Of a DNA stretch of 64,000 bases, positions 8,408 to 15,815 are shown piece after piece. The stretch covers positions 744,001-808,000 of the forward strand of contig OW818639.1 in the NCBI GenBank assembly GCA_942492795.1, read 5' to 3'. The position numbers and the translations under genes were made by a program. Under the pieces are notes generated by a model. It made no database searches, was not told where the DNA came from, and worked only from the letters and a program-made list of their open reading frames with translations. Positions within the stretch are counted from its first letter, which is position 1. Every line of letters begins with the position of its first letter. This DNA is from RGIG3178 sp942492795 (GTDB lineage Bacteria; Bacillota; Clostridia; Christensenellales; QAND01).

Positions 8408-9676
8408 ATGAGCCATCATACGTCAAGAGCCGCTTATCAATCGCTGATCGAACGCCTGAACCGTTTTCCCAAGGGCGTTCCCGCTTCCGATACGCTTTTT
8501 AAGATACTCGCCATCCTCTTTTCCAAGAAGGAGGCGGGGCTTGTGGCGCAGCTTCCGATCAAGCCTTTCAACGCCAAAAAGGCCGCGTCCATCTGGAACG
8601 TGCCCGTTTTGGAGGCCGAAAAGAACCTTCAGGTGCTGGCGTCCCGGTGCATTTTGCTCGATGTGGAACAAAACGGGGAGACCCTCTATATGCTGCCGCC
8701 GCCGATGGCGGGATTTCTTGAATTTTCCATGATGCGTACACGGGACGATATCGACCAGAAGCTTTTGGCCGAGCTGTTTTACCAGTATATGAACGTTGAA
8801 GAAGATTTCATCAAAGACCTATTCTTCAGCACACAGACACGGCTGGGAAGGATATTCGTGAATGAAAGCGCGCTTTCACCCGACAACGCAGTGCAAATAC
8901 TGGATTTTCAACGGGCAAGCCATATCATCCAAACCGCGCAGCACATCTCCATCGGCATGTGCTATTGCAGGCACAAGATGCAGCATAACGGTTTGCAGTG
9001 CGACGCACCGATCGATGATATTTGCATGACGTTCGGAGGGACGGCCGATTCGCTGATTAGGCACGAGTATGCCAGAAGGATCGACGCGTCGGAAGGTATG
9101 GAGATTTTGCACAAGGCGTATGAATACAACCTTGTGCAGTGCGGCGAGAACGTGCAAAAAGACGTCGCATTCATCTGCAACTGCTGCGGCTGCTGCTGTG
9201 AGGCGCTGGTGGCGGCGAGGAAATTCGGCAGCCTTCATCCGGTTGAAACGACGGGTTTCCTTCCGGTTTTAAACGAAGACACCTGCATCGGCTGCGGCAA
9301 ATGCGAAAAGGCATGCCAGGTCGACGTGATCGCGATGAAACAGACGGACGGTAAGAGCCTGCCCGCGATCGATGAAAATCTGTGTCTCGGGTGCGGGCTG
9401 TGCGTCCGTGCGTGCCCGAACAAAAGCCTGACGCTTCAAAATACCGGGCGAAAGATCATCACGCCGTCCACGTCCGTACACCGGATCGTGCTGATGGCCA
9501 TTGAAAAAGGGCAGCTGCAGGAGCTAATATTTGATAACAAAGCGTTGTACAGCCACAGGGCGATGGCCGCGATCCTGTCAGCGATTTTAAAACTGCAACC
9601 GGTCAAACGGGCGATGGCGAGTGAGCAGATGCGATCTGTGTATTTGGAGAAGCTCATCGCAAGGCGAGAGAAGTAG
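8408..9676 (+). CDS. 4Fe-4S ferredoxin-domain protein with N-terminal helical region
   Basis: A 422-residue cytoplasmic protein. The first 180 residues look helical, with a winged-helix-like segment (AASIWNVPVLEAEKNLQVLASR). A Cys-rich region follows (MCYCRHKM, then CNCCGCCC), then two classic 4Fe-4S motifs, CIGCGKCEKAC and CLGCGLCVRACP, near residues 297-345. Proteins of this layout are annotated in clostridia as 4Fe-4S-binding or electron-transfer proteins; partner and reaction are unknown. The start at 8408 follows a G-rich ribosome binding site. It appears monocistronic. Confidence 0.8.
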   Translation: MSHHTSRAAYQSLIERLNRFPKGVPASDTLFKILAILFSKKEAGLVAQLPIKPFNAKKAASIWNVPVLEAEKNLQVLASRCILLDVEQNGETLYMLPPPMAGFLEFSMMRTRDDIDQKLLAELFYQYMNVEEDFIKDLFFSTQTRLGRIFVNESALSPDNAVQILDFQRASHIIQTAQHISIGMCYCRHKMQHNGLQCDAPIDDICMTFGGTADSLIRHEYARRIDASEGMEILHKAYEYNLVQCGENVQKDVAFICNCCGCCCEALVAARKFGSLHPVETTGFLPVLNEDTCIGCGKCEKACQVDVIAMKQTDGKSLPAIDENLCLGCGLCVRACPNKSLTLQNTGRKIITPSTSVHRIVLMAIEKGQLQELIFDNKALYSHRAMAAILSAILKLQPVKRAMASEQMRSVYLEKLIARREK

Positions 9677-9748
9677 GCGCTTGCTTGAGTCAAAGGATAT
9701 AACGAAACTGTGTTTTAAACCGATTATTGTTTAAAAAATGTTGGAATA

Positions 9749-9990
9749 TATCTAAACCCGCCCGCCGCCCAGGCATTCGCCTTTCAAGTGGGAATCCAAT
9801 TCCCCCTTGAGTAACCCCCAAGTGCGCCGAATTATTGAGATAACTCGGCGGGCAGCTGTGTTTTCCGCTTCGCATTAATTTCCGCTCGCGGAAAACGTAT
9901 TGCTTCCAAGGGAGAGCTTCTCCCTTGGACGATCCCACGCTGCTTCGCCCCGCGCCCCAATTAGGGGATGCTGTCCCCTAATAACCCCTA
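9749..9990 (-). repeat. Dispersed repeat, unit A copy 1
   Basis: Unit A begins TATCTAAACCCGCCCGCC and ends near CCCCTAATAACCCC. Its first 170 bases are almost identical to 10193-10367; after that the two copies carry different inserts and converge again at GATGCTGTCCCC. Read on the minus strand it keeps an open frame with FRERKLMRSGKHSCPP and TQGGIGFPL. Confidence 0.75.
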
Positions 9991-10029
9991 AAAATATTTA
10001 AAAGATTAGCTTTTCAGATGGTTTGTGCT

Positions 10030-10180
10030 TTAAACACCAACAGGCAGGAGCGGGTGACCGTTCCTGCAAATAACCGCACCACGCAGTGGCCGTTTTAAGG
10101 GGGTATGGGGATCGCTAAGGGGCCTAGGGGGGAACTCGGAAGCCCACCCTGGCCCCTTAGCAAAGAAAAAGAAAAGCTCT
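10030..10180 (-). repeat. Dispersed repeat, unit B
   Basis: Unit B lies between the two copies of unit A and contains CAGGCAGGAGCGGGTGACCG and CCGCACCACGCAGTGGCCG. It matches the minus strand of 5100-5200, where the same block also follows a unit A copy, so A and B behave as one composite repeat. Confidence 0.65.
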
Positions 10181-10192
10181 TCCCTCCGGGGG

Positions 10193-10474
10193 ATATCTAA
10201 ACCCACCCACCGCCCAGGCATTCGCCTTTCAAGTGGGAATCCAATTCCCCCTTGAGTAACCCCCAAGTGCGCCGAATTATTGAGATAACTCGACGGGCAG
10301 CTGTGTTTTCCGCTTCGCATTAATCTCCGCTCGCGGAAAACGTATTGCTTCCAAGGGAGAGCTTCTCGACCACTCGCAGCAATGCTGCTCCCGCTCCACT
10401 AAAAACGTTCCACCGGAACGTTTTCTAAACGCTCCGCGCCCCAATCAGGGGGATGCTGTCCCCTAATAACCCCT
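10193..10474 (-). repeat. Dispersed repeat, unit A copy 2
   Basis: A near-identical direct repeat of 9749-9990, with a different internal insert that includes the palindrome AACGTTCC-acc-GGAACGTT at about 10405. The two copies and unit B form an A-B-A block of about 725 bases. Confidence 0.75.
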
Positions 10475-10546
10475 AAGAGTTTACACAGGATATCCCAGTA
10501 GATTGATTAGGACGCGCATAACGCAATCTCTGCTTGATCAGCGTGA

Positions 10547-10630
10547 TTACGCCTGTAATTGAAATAGTAACAGCAGAACAACGAAACATAGTATACCGAG
10601 AACAATCAATAAAAGTCTGCGATTTTTCAT
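10547..10630 (-). CDS. Possible 27-residue single-helix membrane peptide
   Basis: ATG at 10630 has GGAGTGATCCCT upstream and opens a 27-codon frame, MKNRR followed by about 20 hydrophobic residues (LLLIVLGILCFVVLLLLF) and QLQA. The positive N-terminus and single helix fit a small membrane peptide. No homologue is recognised. It sits between the repeat block and the cell wall hydrolase gene. An alternative is chance coding in an AT-rich gap. Confidence 0.35.
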   Translation of the reverse strand: MKNRRLLLIVLGILCFVVLLLLFQLQA

Positions 10631-10845
10631 AGGGATCACTCCGCATGTTTTTAACCATATAATAGCGTAATATAAACAAAATAGCACCAAGATTATGATG
10701 CTTTTTATTAATTATTGACTTTATATCAAAAGATACGTAAAAGGTCCTCTCTTCATTGTACGGAAGAAGGTTTCGGATTAATGTGATCCGTACTGCGGTT
10801 TATGAACCCGGAATATGCATTGGCAGGGACAATCTGCGCCTATCA

Positions 10846-11502
10846 TCAAGATGCGCCTGATACGGGAACGTTGCTAAGCAAAACCCCGTTGCCGTCATAC
10901 GGCGAATCCGTTGACCAATCCCAATAGTTTCTGCTCCTGTACACATTGCGGAACCAGTTGTGGCCATGGCGCCCCGCGAAAAACAGATAACCGGAGGGCA
11001 GCACCCTTCCGACATCCGCATAGCCAAGTTTCTCCAATTCCCAACGGATGACCACGTCCAGCGCAAGGTCTTTGAATTCCTGCTTGATCGGTGTTCTGTA
11101 CCGCCAGGCGAACTGGTGTTTTTGGGTGATCACTTTCTTGATGGTGTTCGGATGTCGGGTATCATCGACACGGTTCAGCACGCACCACACCACAGCGGCC
11201 TTTTCGGTATCGCTTTTAACGCCGCGCGCTTCGCGGTATATCAGTTTTGCGAGCATATCGATCTCCGCGCTCCCCTCATATTTTGTGCGGATTAGCGCGA
11301 TGGATGCCATCCGTTTGGAAGCGGCTACCTCATTGGCATATACGATCCCTGCGGCAAGGCTGTTTCCGCTTTGAGAACTTGGTTCAAGCGTTACGGCATC
11401 CGCCGGTTCCATATCGCCGGCATTGGCGGCAGCGGGCGCAGACATCCGGCAAGGCATCAACAGCGCCACTGCCAAACATATCAACGCTATCTGGCGTTTC
11501 AT
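10846..11502 (-). CDS. SleB-like cell wall hydrolase
   Basis: A 218-residue exported protein with a signal peptide (MKRQIALICLAVALLMPC) and a C-terminal Hydrolase_2 domain like that of the spore-cortex-lytic enzyme SleB. The domain begins at about residue 82 with LAKLIYREARG, including the conserved Glu of the EARG motif, then KAAVVWCVLNRVDD and NTIKKVITQKHQFAW. SleB-type enzymes cleave peptidoglycan in spore germination or wall turnover. No peptidoglycan-binding domain is present, so it is a minimal form. It starts at ATG 11502 after GGGAGG. Confidence 0.85.
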   Translation of the reverse strand: MKRQIALICLAVALLMPCRMSAPAAANAGDMEPADAVTLEPSSQSGNSLAAGIVYANEVAASKRMASIALIRTKYEGSAEIDMLAKLIYREARGVKSDTEKAAVVWCVLNRVDDTRHPNTIKKVITQKHQFAWRYRTPIKQEFKDLALDVVIRWELEKLGYADVGRVLPSGYLFFAGRHGHNWFRNVYRSRNYWDWSTDSPYDGNGVLLSNVPVSGAS

Positions 11503-11541
11503 CCGTTTGTATCCTCCCTATTGTTTGTCATCGGGTACACA

Positions 11542-11571
11542 AAGCGCCATCCTTGAGATAGGACGGCGCTT
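11542..11571 (-). terminator. Terminator-like hairpin upstream of the cell wall hydrolase
   Basis: Arms AAGCGCCaTCC and GGaCGGCGCTT form an 11-bp stem with one mismatch and an 8-base loop, about 40 bases upstream of the hydrolase start. On the plus strand it is followed by TTTTCC. It may insulate the hydrolase gene or end a transcript from the unassigned stretch beyond it. Confidence 0.4.
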
Positions 11572-11572
11572 T

Positions 11573-12130
11573 TCCATTTCCCGATACTTCTCTGTATGAC
11601 GGCAAACCAAAACGCGAAGCCGGCAGCGCTGATTGTTTGGCAAACCGCTCCATTTGACACAGCTTCCATGCCGAAAAATACATGCTGAATCCCTGGGCTG
11701 CAAACAACAAAATCATTGACACTGCTGCCAATGACGGGCACAAAGAATGGAAACATTCAACATGTGAATTATGTTCATCTTTATTCGTCGCCATGTCACC
11801 CATTATGCAATAGGGTTTTTGTCCGGGATTGTTGATACGGGGATCGGCGTTCTGAAAGGATTGACGTTACCGTGTTTGTTTTGTCGAAGATTGGAAAAAT
11901 TGTTTACAGGATGCAATGCTTTGCTAACAAAAATGAAAAAGTCAATCAACGGGTGAGGAGGCATTTTTCCTTTTTGTACCGGTTCATTCAAGCTTTGTAT
12001 GCCTGCAACTGCCGGGCACGCGATTATGGAAGAATCCGCTGATCGCAGGATGCATTGAGTGGCTTTGCAGGCACGGCTTGGCTGATCGAAAGACCAGACA
12101 CCGGGGTGCCGTCTAACGTGTCAGGTATAC
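11573..12130. other. Gap without a supported gene
   Basis: Short overlapping open frames occur on both strands (for example 11528-11803 minus), but none has a ribosome binding site or a recognisable domain. The region may contain decayed sequence. Confidence 0.5.
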
Positions 12131-12179
12131 TTGACACCACGAAATCCCTTTGCTATACTTCGTGTAAGGTAAACCTTAC
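12131..12179 (+). promoter_or_regulatory. Sigma-A promoter with palindromic operator
   Basis: TTGACA (12131-12136), a 17-base spacer and TATACT (12154-12159) form a near-consensus promoter. Five bases further is GTAAGGT-aa-ACCTTAC (12164-12179), a perfect 7-bp inverted repeat over the expected transcription start. The next gene encodes an XRE regulator, so this is probably its own operator. Confidence 0.75.
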
Positions 12180-12198
12180 AGTATCGGGGGAGGTTTTC

Positions 12199-12405
12199 AT
12201 GCAAAACAATGTCAGAAAATTTCGGGAGGAACTGGGTCTTACGCAAAAAGAGCTCGGTGAGCGCGTTGGCGTCTCCCGCCAGGCGATCAATGCGATTGAA
12301 ACAGGCAAGTTTGATCCGTCCATCTGGCTGGCGCATGATCTTGCACAGCTCTTTGGCGTATCCATGGAAGCCCTATTTCTCTTTTTGGAGGAGGACAAAA
12401 AATGA
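12199..12405 (+). CDS. XRE-family HTH regulator (68 residues)
   Basis: A minimal helix-turn-helix repressor of the small Cro/C1 type: almost the whole protein is the HTH (LGLTQKELGERVGVSRQAINAIETGKFDPS). Such stand-alone proteins commonly control an adjacent membrane protein gene and themselves. The start at 12199 follows GGGGGAGG; the open frame's earlier start at 12055 lies upstream of the promoter. The stop overlaps the next ATG (ATGA), so it is translationally coupled to the membrane protein. Its likely operator is the palindrome at 12164-12179. Confidence 0.9.
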   Translation: MQNNVRKFREELGLTQKELGERVGVSRQAINAIETGKFDPSIWLAHDLAQLFGVSMEALFLFLEEDKK

Positions 12406-12869
12406 AACGAATCCTCAGGCATCCCGCGACCAATGCAATCTGCATCAGCTTGTTCACAGCCTTCTACGGGCTGATTTTCATCGCGACCAACGGACAAGCT
12501 GCGTTTGAAAATCTGCTTGATTACAACAGCATGAAGCAAAGTCTGAACGCGTTCTGGACAGGCTGGAACAACTTTCTTACCGCGGGGCATCACCTCAGCG
12601 TTGCCTATGCATTGATTGCGATAACCATACTGATCGTCGTTTTGCTCATCCGGCGCCGACATGCCTACGATGAGTATCACACATCGCTTCTGATACAATG
12701 CCTCGCCGTGGCGGTTGTGCTGACCCTCGCTGCCATCGCGGTATTTACATTGGTCATTTTGAACGACCCCAACGGCATTGCCGAAAAGTTCCTGCTGTTT
12801 ATCGTCGTGCATTGGATCACGGTCGTGCTGTCCGACCTCGCCTATGTCATCCTTTGCAGGTGGAGATAG
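12402..12869 (+). CDS. Four-helix membrane protein coupled to the XRE regulator
   Basis: A 155-residue integral membrane protein with about four hydrophobic segments (near residues 10-28, 65-83, 95-120 and 128-150). I recognise no named family; its position matches the common Firmicutes arrangement of a 70-residue XRE repressor followed by a DUF-type membrane protein. It overlaps the regulator by 4 bases, and the radical SAM gene starts 4 bases after it, so the three form an operon. Confidence 0.75.
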   Translation: MKRILRHPATNAICISLFTAFYGLIFIATNGQAAFENLLDYNSMKQSLNAFWTGWNNFLTAGHHLSVAYALIAITILIVVLLIRRRHAYDEYHTSLLIQCLAVAVVLTLAAIAVFTLVILNDPNGIAEKFLLFIVVHWITVVLSDLAYVILCRWR

Positions 12870-12873
12870 CATC

Positions 12874-14211
12874 GTGAAGATTGTGCTGATCCAACCGAAA
12901 ATGAACAAGCGGCCGATGGACACCGATCTTAAATCCCGCATGGCGCCTTCGCTTGGGCTTCTGACGCTGATGCAGCTTACGCCAAACGGACACGAAGTGG
13001 TGATGATCAATGAAAACGTGGAGGACATCGACTATGCCTGCAAAGCCGATCTTGTCGGGATAACCGTCACGCTGGATGTGATGCCGCGCGCATGCATAAT
13101 TGCCTCTATGTTTCGCCAGCGGGGCGTTAAGGTTGTAGCCGGAGGCATTCATGTTACCAGCAGCCCCGAGAGCTGTATCGATTGTTTCGACGCGATCTGC
13201 GTCGGCGCTGCCGAGCGGGTATGGGCGCGCATTATCCAAGACGCTGCAAAGGATGTGCTTTTGAAGGTATACCACGACATGGAAAACTTCCAGGGCAGTG
13301 AGATCGCTTCGCCGGCGTACGATTTGATCGACAGAAAAAAGTATCTTTATACCAATGTGGTCACCACAAGCCGCGGCTGCCCGAACCGCTGCGACTTCTG
13401 CTACAACAGCGCTCAAAACAGGATGTACATCCACCGATCCATCGCGCATGTGCTTTGGAACATACAGACGCTTGATACCCGGCACGTGCTGTTTATCGAC
13501 GACAACTTCATCGGCGATCCGGTCTATACCCGCGAATTGCTTGAAAAAATGCGAGCAATGCATTTGAAATGGAGCGCTGCGGTAACAACAAAGCTATTGG
13601 ACCATCCCGACCTTCTCGACCTGATGGCGGAAACGGGATGCCAGAGCCTGTTTATCGGGTTTGAATCCATCAACGACACGGCGTTAAAGGGCGTAAACAA
13701 GGACAATGAATTTGACAAATATCAGAAGCTTATCGAGGCCATTCACAGCCGGGGCATTATGATCAACGCCAGCATGGTGTTTGGTTTGGACGGCGACGGC
13801 CCGGAGGTTTTTGCAAAGACGCTCGATTGGCTTGTGAAAAACAGGATCGAGACGCTGACCTCCCATATTCTTACGCCTTACCCCGGCACCGTGCTGTACC
13901 GCCGCATGGAGGAGGCAGGGCGAATAACCTGTTATGACCTTTCAAAATACAACACGGCGCATGTGGTTTTTAAGCCCGAAGGCATGACGGCGGCGGAACT
14001 GAACCACGGGTATCTGTGGATGTACCGGAAGTTCTATAGCTTGCGCAACATCGTACGCCGCATGCCCAAAAATAGGGCACAGCGCAAGTCGTATCTTCTG
14101 TTCAATTTGTTTTACCGCAAGTTCGGGAAATTTACACAGGCCGTATCGCGGGTGATCCCGATGCAGGCGTTGGGTCGGTTCGCTGCGTGGATATCCTATC
14201 GGGTAAAATAA
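12874..14211 (+). CDS. B12-binding-type radical SAM protein
   Basis: A 445-residue enzyme with an N-terminal Rossmann-like B12-binding-type domain (IGITVTLDV region, VVAGGIHVTSSPE) and a radical SAM core with SRGCPNRCDFCYN (Cys cluster near residues 168-175) binding the 4Fe-4S cluster and SAM. Relatives methylate or rearrange unactivated carbons. The B12-binding HxxxGG signature is not evident, so cobalamin use is uncertain. The C-terminal 80 residues are basic and amphipathic. It starts with GTG 12874, with GGTGGAG upstream. It belongs to the XRE-controlled operon, which suggests a regulated modification, possibly of a lipid or membrane component; that is inference. Confidence 0.85.
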   Translation: MKIVLIQPKMNKRPMDTDLKSRMAPSLGLLTLMQLTPNGHEVVMINENVEDIDYACKADLVGITVTLDVMPRACIIASMFRQRGVKVVAGGIHVTSSPESCIDCFDAICVGAAERVWARIIQDAAKDVLLKVYHDMENFQGSEIASPAYDLIDRKKYLYTNVVTTSRGCPNRCDFCYNSAQNRMYIHRSIAHVLWNIQTLDTRHVLFIDDNFIGDPVYTRELLEKMRAMHLKWSAAVTTKLLDHPDLLDLMAETGCQSLFIGFESINDTALKGVNKDNEFDKYQKLIEAIHSRGIMINASMVFGLDGDGPEVFAKTLDWLVKNRIETLTSHILTPYPGTVLYRRMEEAGRITCYDLSKYNTAHVVFKPEGMTAAELNHGYLWMYRKFYSLRNIVRRMPKNRAQRKSYLLFNLFYRKFGKFTQAVSRVIPMQALGRFAAWISYRVK

Positions 14212-14340
14212 TGGCGAAAGTGGGATATTTCGAACACAGCAAAGCAAAACGGGACAACTTGGTTTTGCGCTTTGACATGCGATATGCCATACTATGGTAA
14301 GAAGGCACCAAAAGCCTAATGAAGCAAAAGAGATGATACG

Positions 14341-15417
14341 GTGGAAAACGAGTTGATCAGTTTGGGCTTCTCGCAGCGGTTCGTTGCAGAAGCGGCGCTC
14401 ACTCCCGAGCTGTTTTTGGCAAGGGTCGTTGCCCAGTTTAAGAATACCTATAGGGTTTCCACGGGGAAGCACGAAATGCTTGCGGAAATTTCCGGCAAGC
14501 TGCGGCATTCTTCCGATGCGCTGTCCGATTATCCTGCGGTCGGCGATTTTGTGTTGATCGACCGCGAGGACGACGCGCACGGCAATGCGGTCATCCAGCG
14601 CATATTGGCACGCAAAAGCGTGTTTGTCCGAAAGGCGGCGGGAACATCGCATGACGTTCAGGTCGTTGCTGCGAACATCGATACGGTCTTTATCTGCATG
14701 TCGCTGAACAACGACTTCAACCTGCGCAGGCTGGAACGCTACCTGTCCATCGCGTGGGACAGCGGAGCCACACCCGTGGTGGTGCTGACAAAGGCGGATC
14801 TGTGCAAAGATTTATCCGAAAAGCTCTGTGAAATTGAAAAGACTGCCGCAGGCGTCGATGTGCTGGTCACATCCAGCATGACGGAGGACGGCTATGTGGC
14901 GATCGTAAAGTATATCACGCCCGGGCGGACGGTGGCTTTTATGGGTTCATCGGGTGTGGGGAAATCGACACTGATCAACCGGCTTCTCGGCATGGACGCG
15001 ATCCGGACGGCGGAGATAAGAGACGATGATAAGGGCCGGCATACGACCACAAGGCGCGAATTGATCCTGATCCCTTCCGGCGGCGCGGTGATCGATACGC
15101 CGGGCATGCGCGAACTCGGGGTGGAAAGCGTCGATCTGAAAAAGACGTTCGCGGACATTGACGCACTTGCAAATCAGTGCAGGTTCCAGGATTGCCGGCA
15201 CGAGAAGGAACCGGGCTGCGCTGTGCAAAAAGCCATAGAACAGGGATTGTTGGAGGAAGATCGTTTGCGCAGCTATCAAAAGCTGAAAAAAGAAGCGAAG
15301 TATGACGGTTTGAACGCAAAGCAAATCGATAAGGAAAAAATTAAAACGATGTTCGCAGGATTCGGCGGGATGAAAAACGCGCGGGCCTTTATTCAATCAA
15401 AGAACAAGGACAAATGA
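14341..15417 (+). CDS. rsgA: Ribosome small subunit-dependent GTPase RsgA
   Basis: A 358-residue circularly permuted GTPase that helps mature the 30S subunit. It has an N-terminal OB-fold, then the GTPase motifs in permuted order: G4 TKAD (near residue 149), G1 GSSGVGKST (near 201), G3 DTPGM (near 251). The C-terminal zinc knuckle shows CRFQDCRHEKEPGC. Start GTG 14341 has only a weak upstream site (AGAG), but no other start preserves the OB-fold. A possible -35 TTGACA lies at 14272. No terminator is obvious after it. Confidence 0.95.
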   Translation: MENELISLGFSQRFVAEAALTPELFLARVVAQFKNTYRVSTGKHEMLAEISGKLRHSSDALSDYPAVGDFVLIDREDDAHGNAVIQRILARKSVFVRKAAGTSHDVQVVAANIDTVFICMSLNNDFNLRRLERYLSIAWDSGATPVVVLTKADLCKDLSEKLCEIEKTAAGVDVLVTSSMTEDGYVAIVKYITPGRTVAFMGSSGVGKSTLINRLLGMDAIRTAEIRDDDKGRHTTTRRELILIPSGGAVIDTPGMRELGVESVDLKKTFADIDALANQCRFQDCRHEKEPGCAVQKAIEQGLLEEDRLRSYQKLKKEAKYDGLNAKQIDKEKIKTMFAGFGGMKNARAFIQSKNKDK

Positions 15418-15815
15418 TGAAATGGGCTAAACGCGGCGACTATTTTCTTTATAAAATGCTCCGCAGTCCGTCGTCCGACATAATTTTATATCTACAGATC
15501 GTCCAATTTGTTTTGAGCCGGTAATAATTTCATGTTCATGCTGATGTTAAAGACTTCATCTCTAACATTTATCCAATAAATGCTATAACGTTGATTTTTG
15601 CAAAGCCGCTTATGATATACTAGTAAAAAATATATGTAATCAATTGACAGCACAGATGAGAAAGAAAAGTAAGAAATAACCCAGTGATTCAACGGTGATT
15701 CTGGAATACATATTTTATTAGCAAGTCTGTATAAAAGACAAAAATATGGACGAGTTCAAACGATAATACTAGCCAAATTGAAATGATAAAAGACAAAATG
15801 GAGAGAGAGATCATA
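15418..15815. other. AT-rich junction before mcrBC
   Basis: Base composition drops here from GC-rich chromosomal sequence to the AT-rich restriction genes. No gene, terminator or clear direct repeat was found; the promoter of mcrB should lie here. It may contain the left boundary of a transferred segment. Confidence 0.5.

Noticed and set aside
9690..10320. Two minus-strand open frames (9690-9938 and 10030-10320) as ordinary proteins
   Set aside because: They lie wholly in the dispersed repeat, have no ribosome binding site, and run past the repeat ends into unrelated sequence. The shared peptide is reported as a repeat property instead.
11528..11803. Possible 91-residue protein on the minus strand
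   Set aside because: No ribosome binding site, no domain, and overlaps a terminator-like hairpin.
15492..15692. Minus-strand frame of 66 codons in the AT-rich junction before mcrB
   Set aside because: Chance frame in AT-rich DNA without a start signal.
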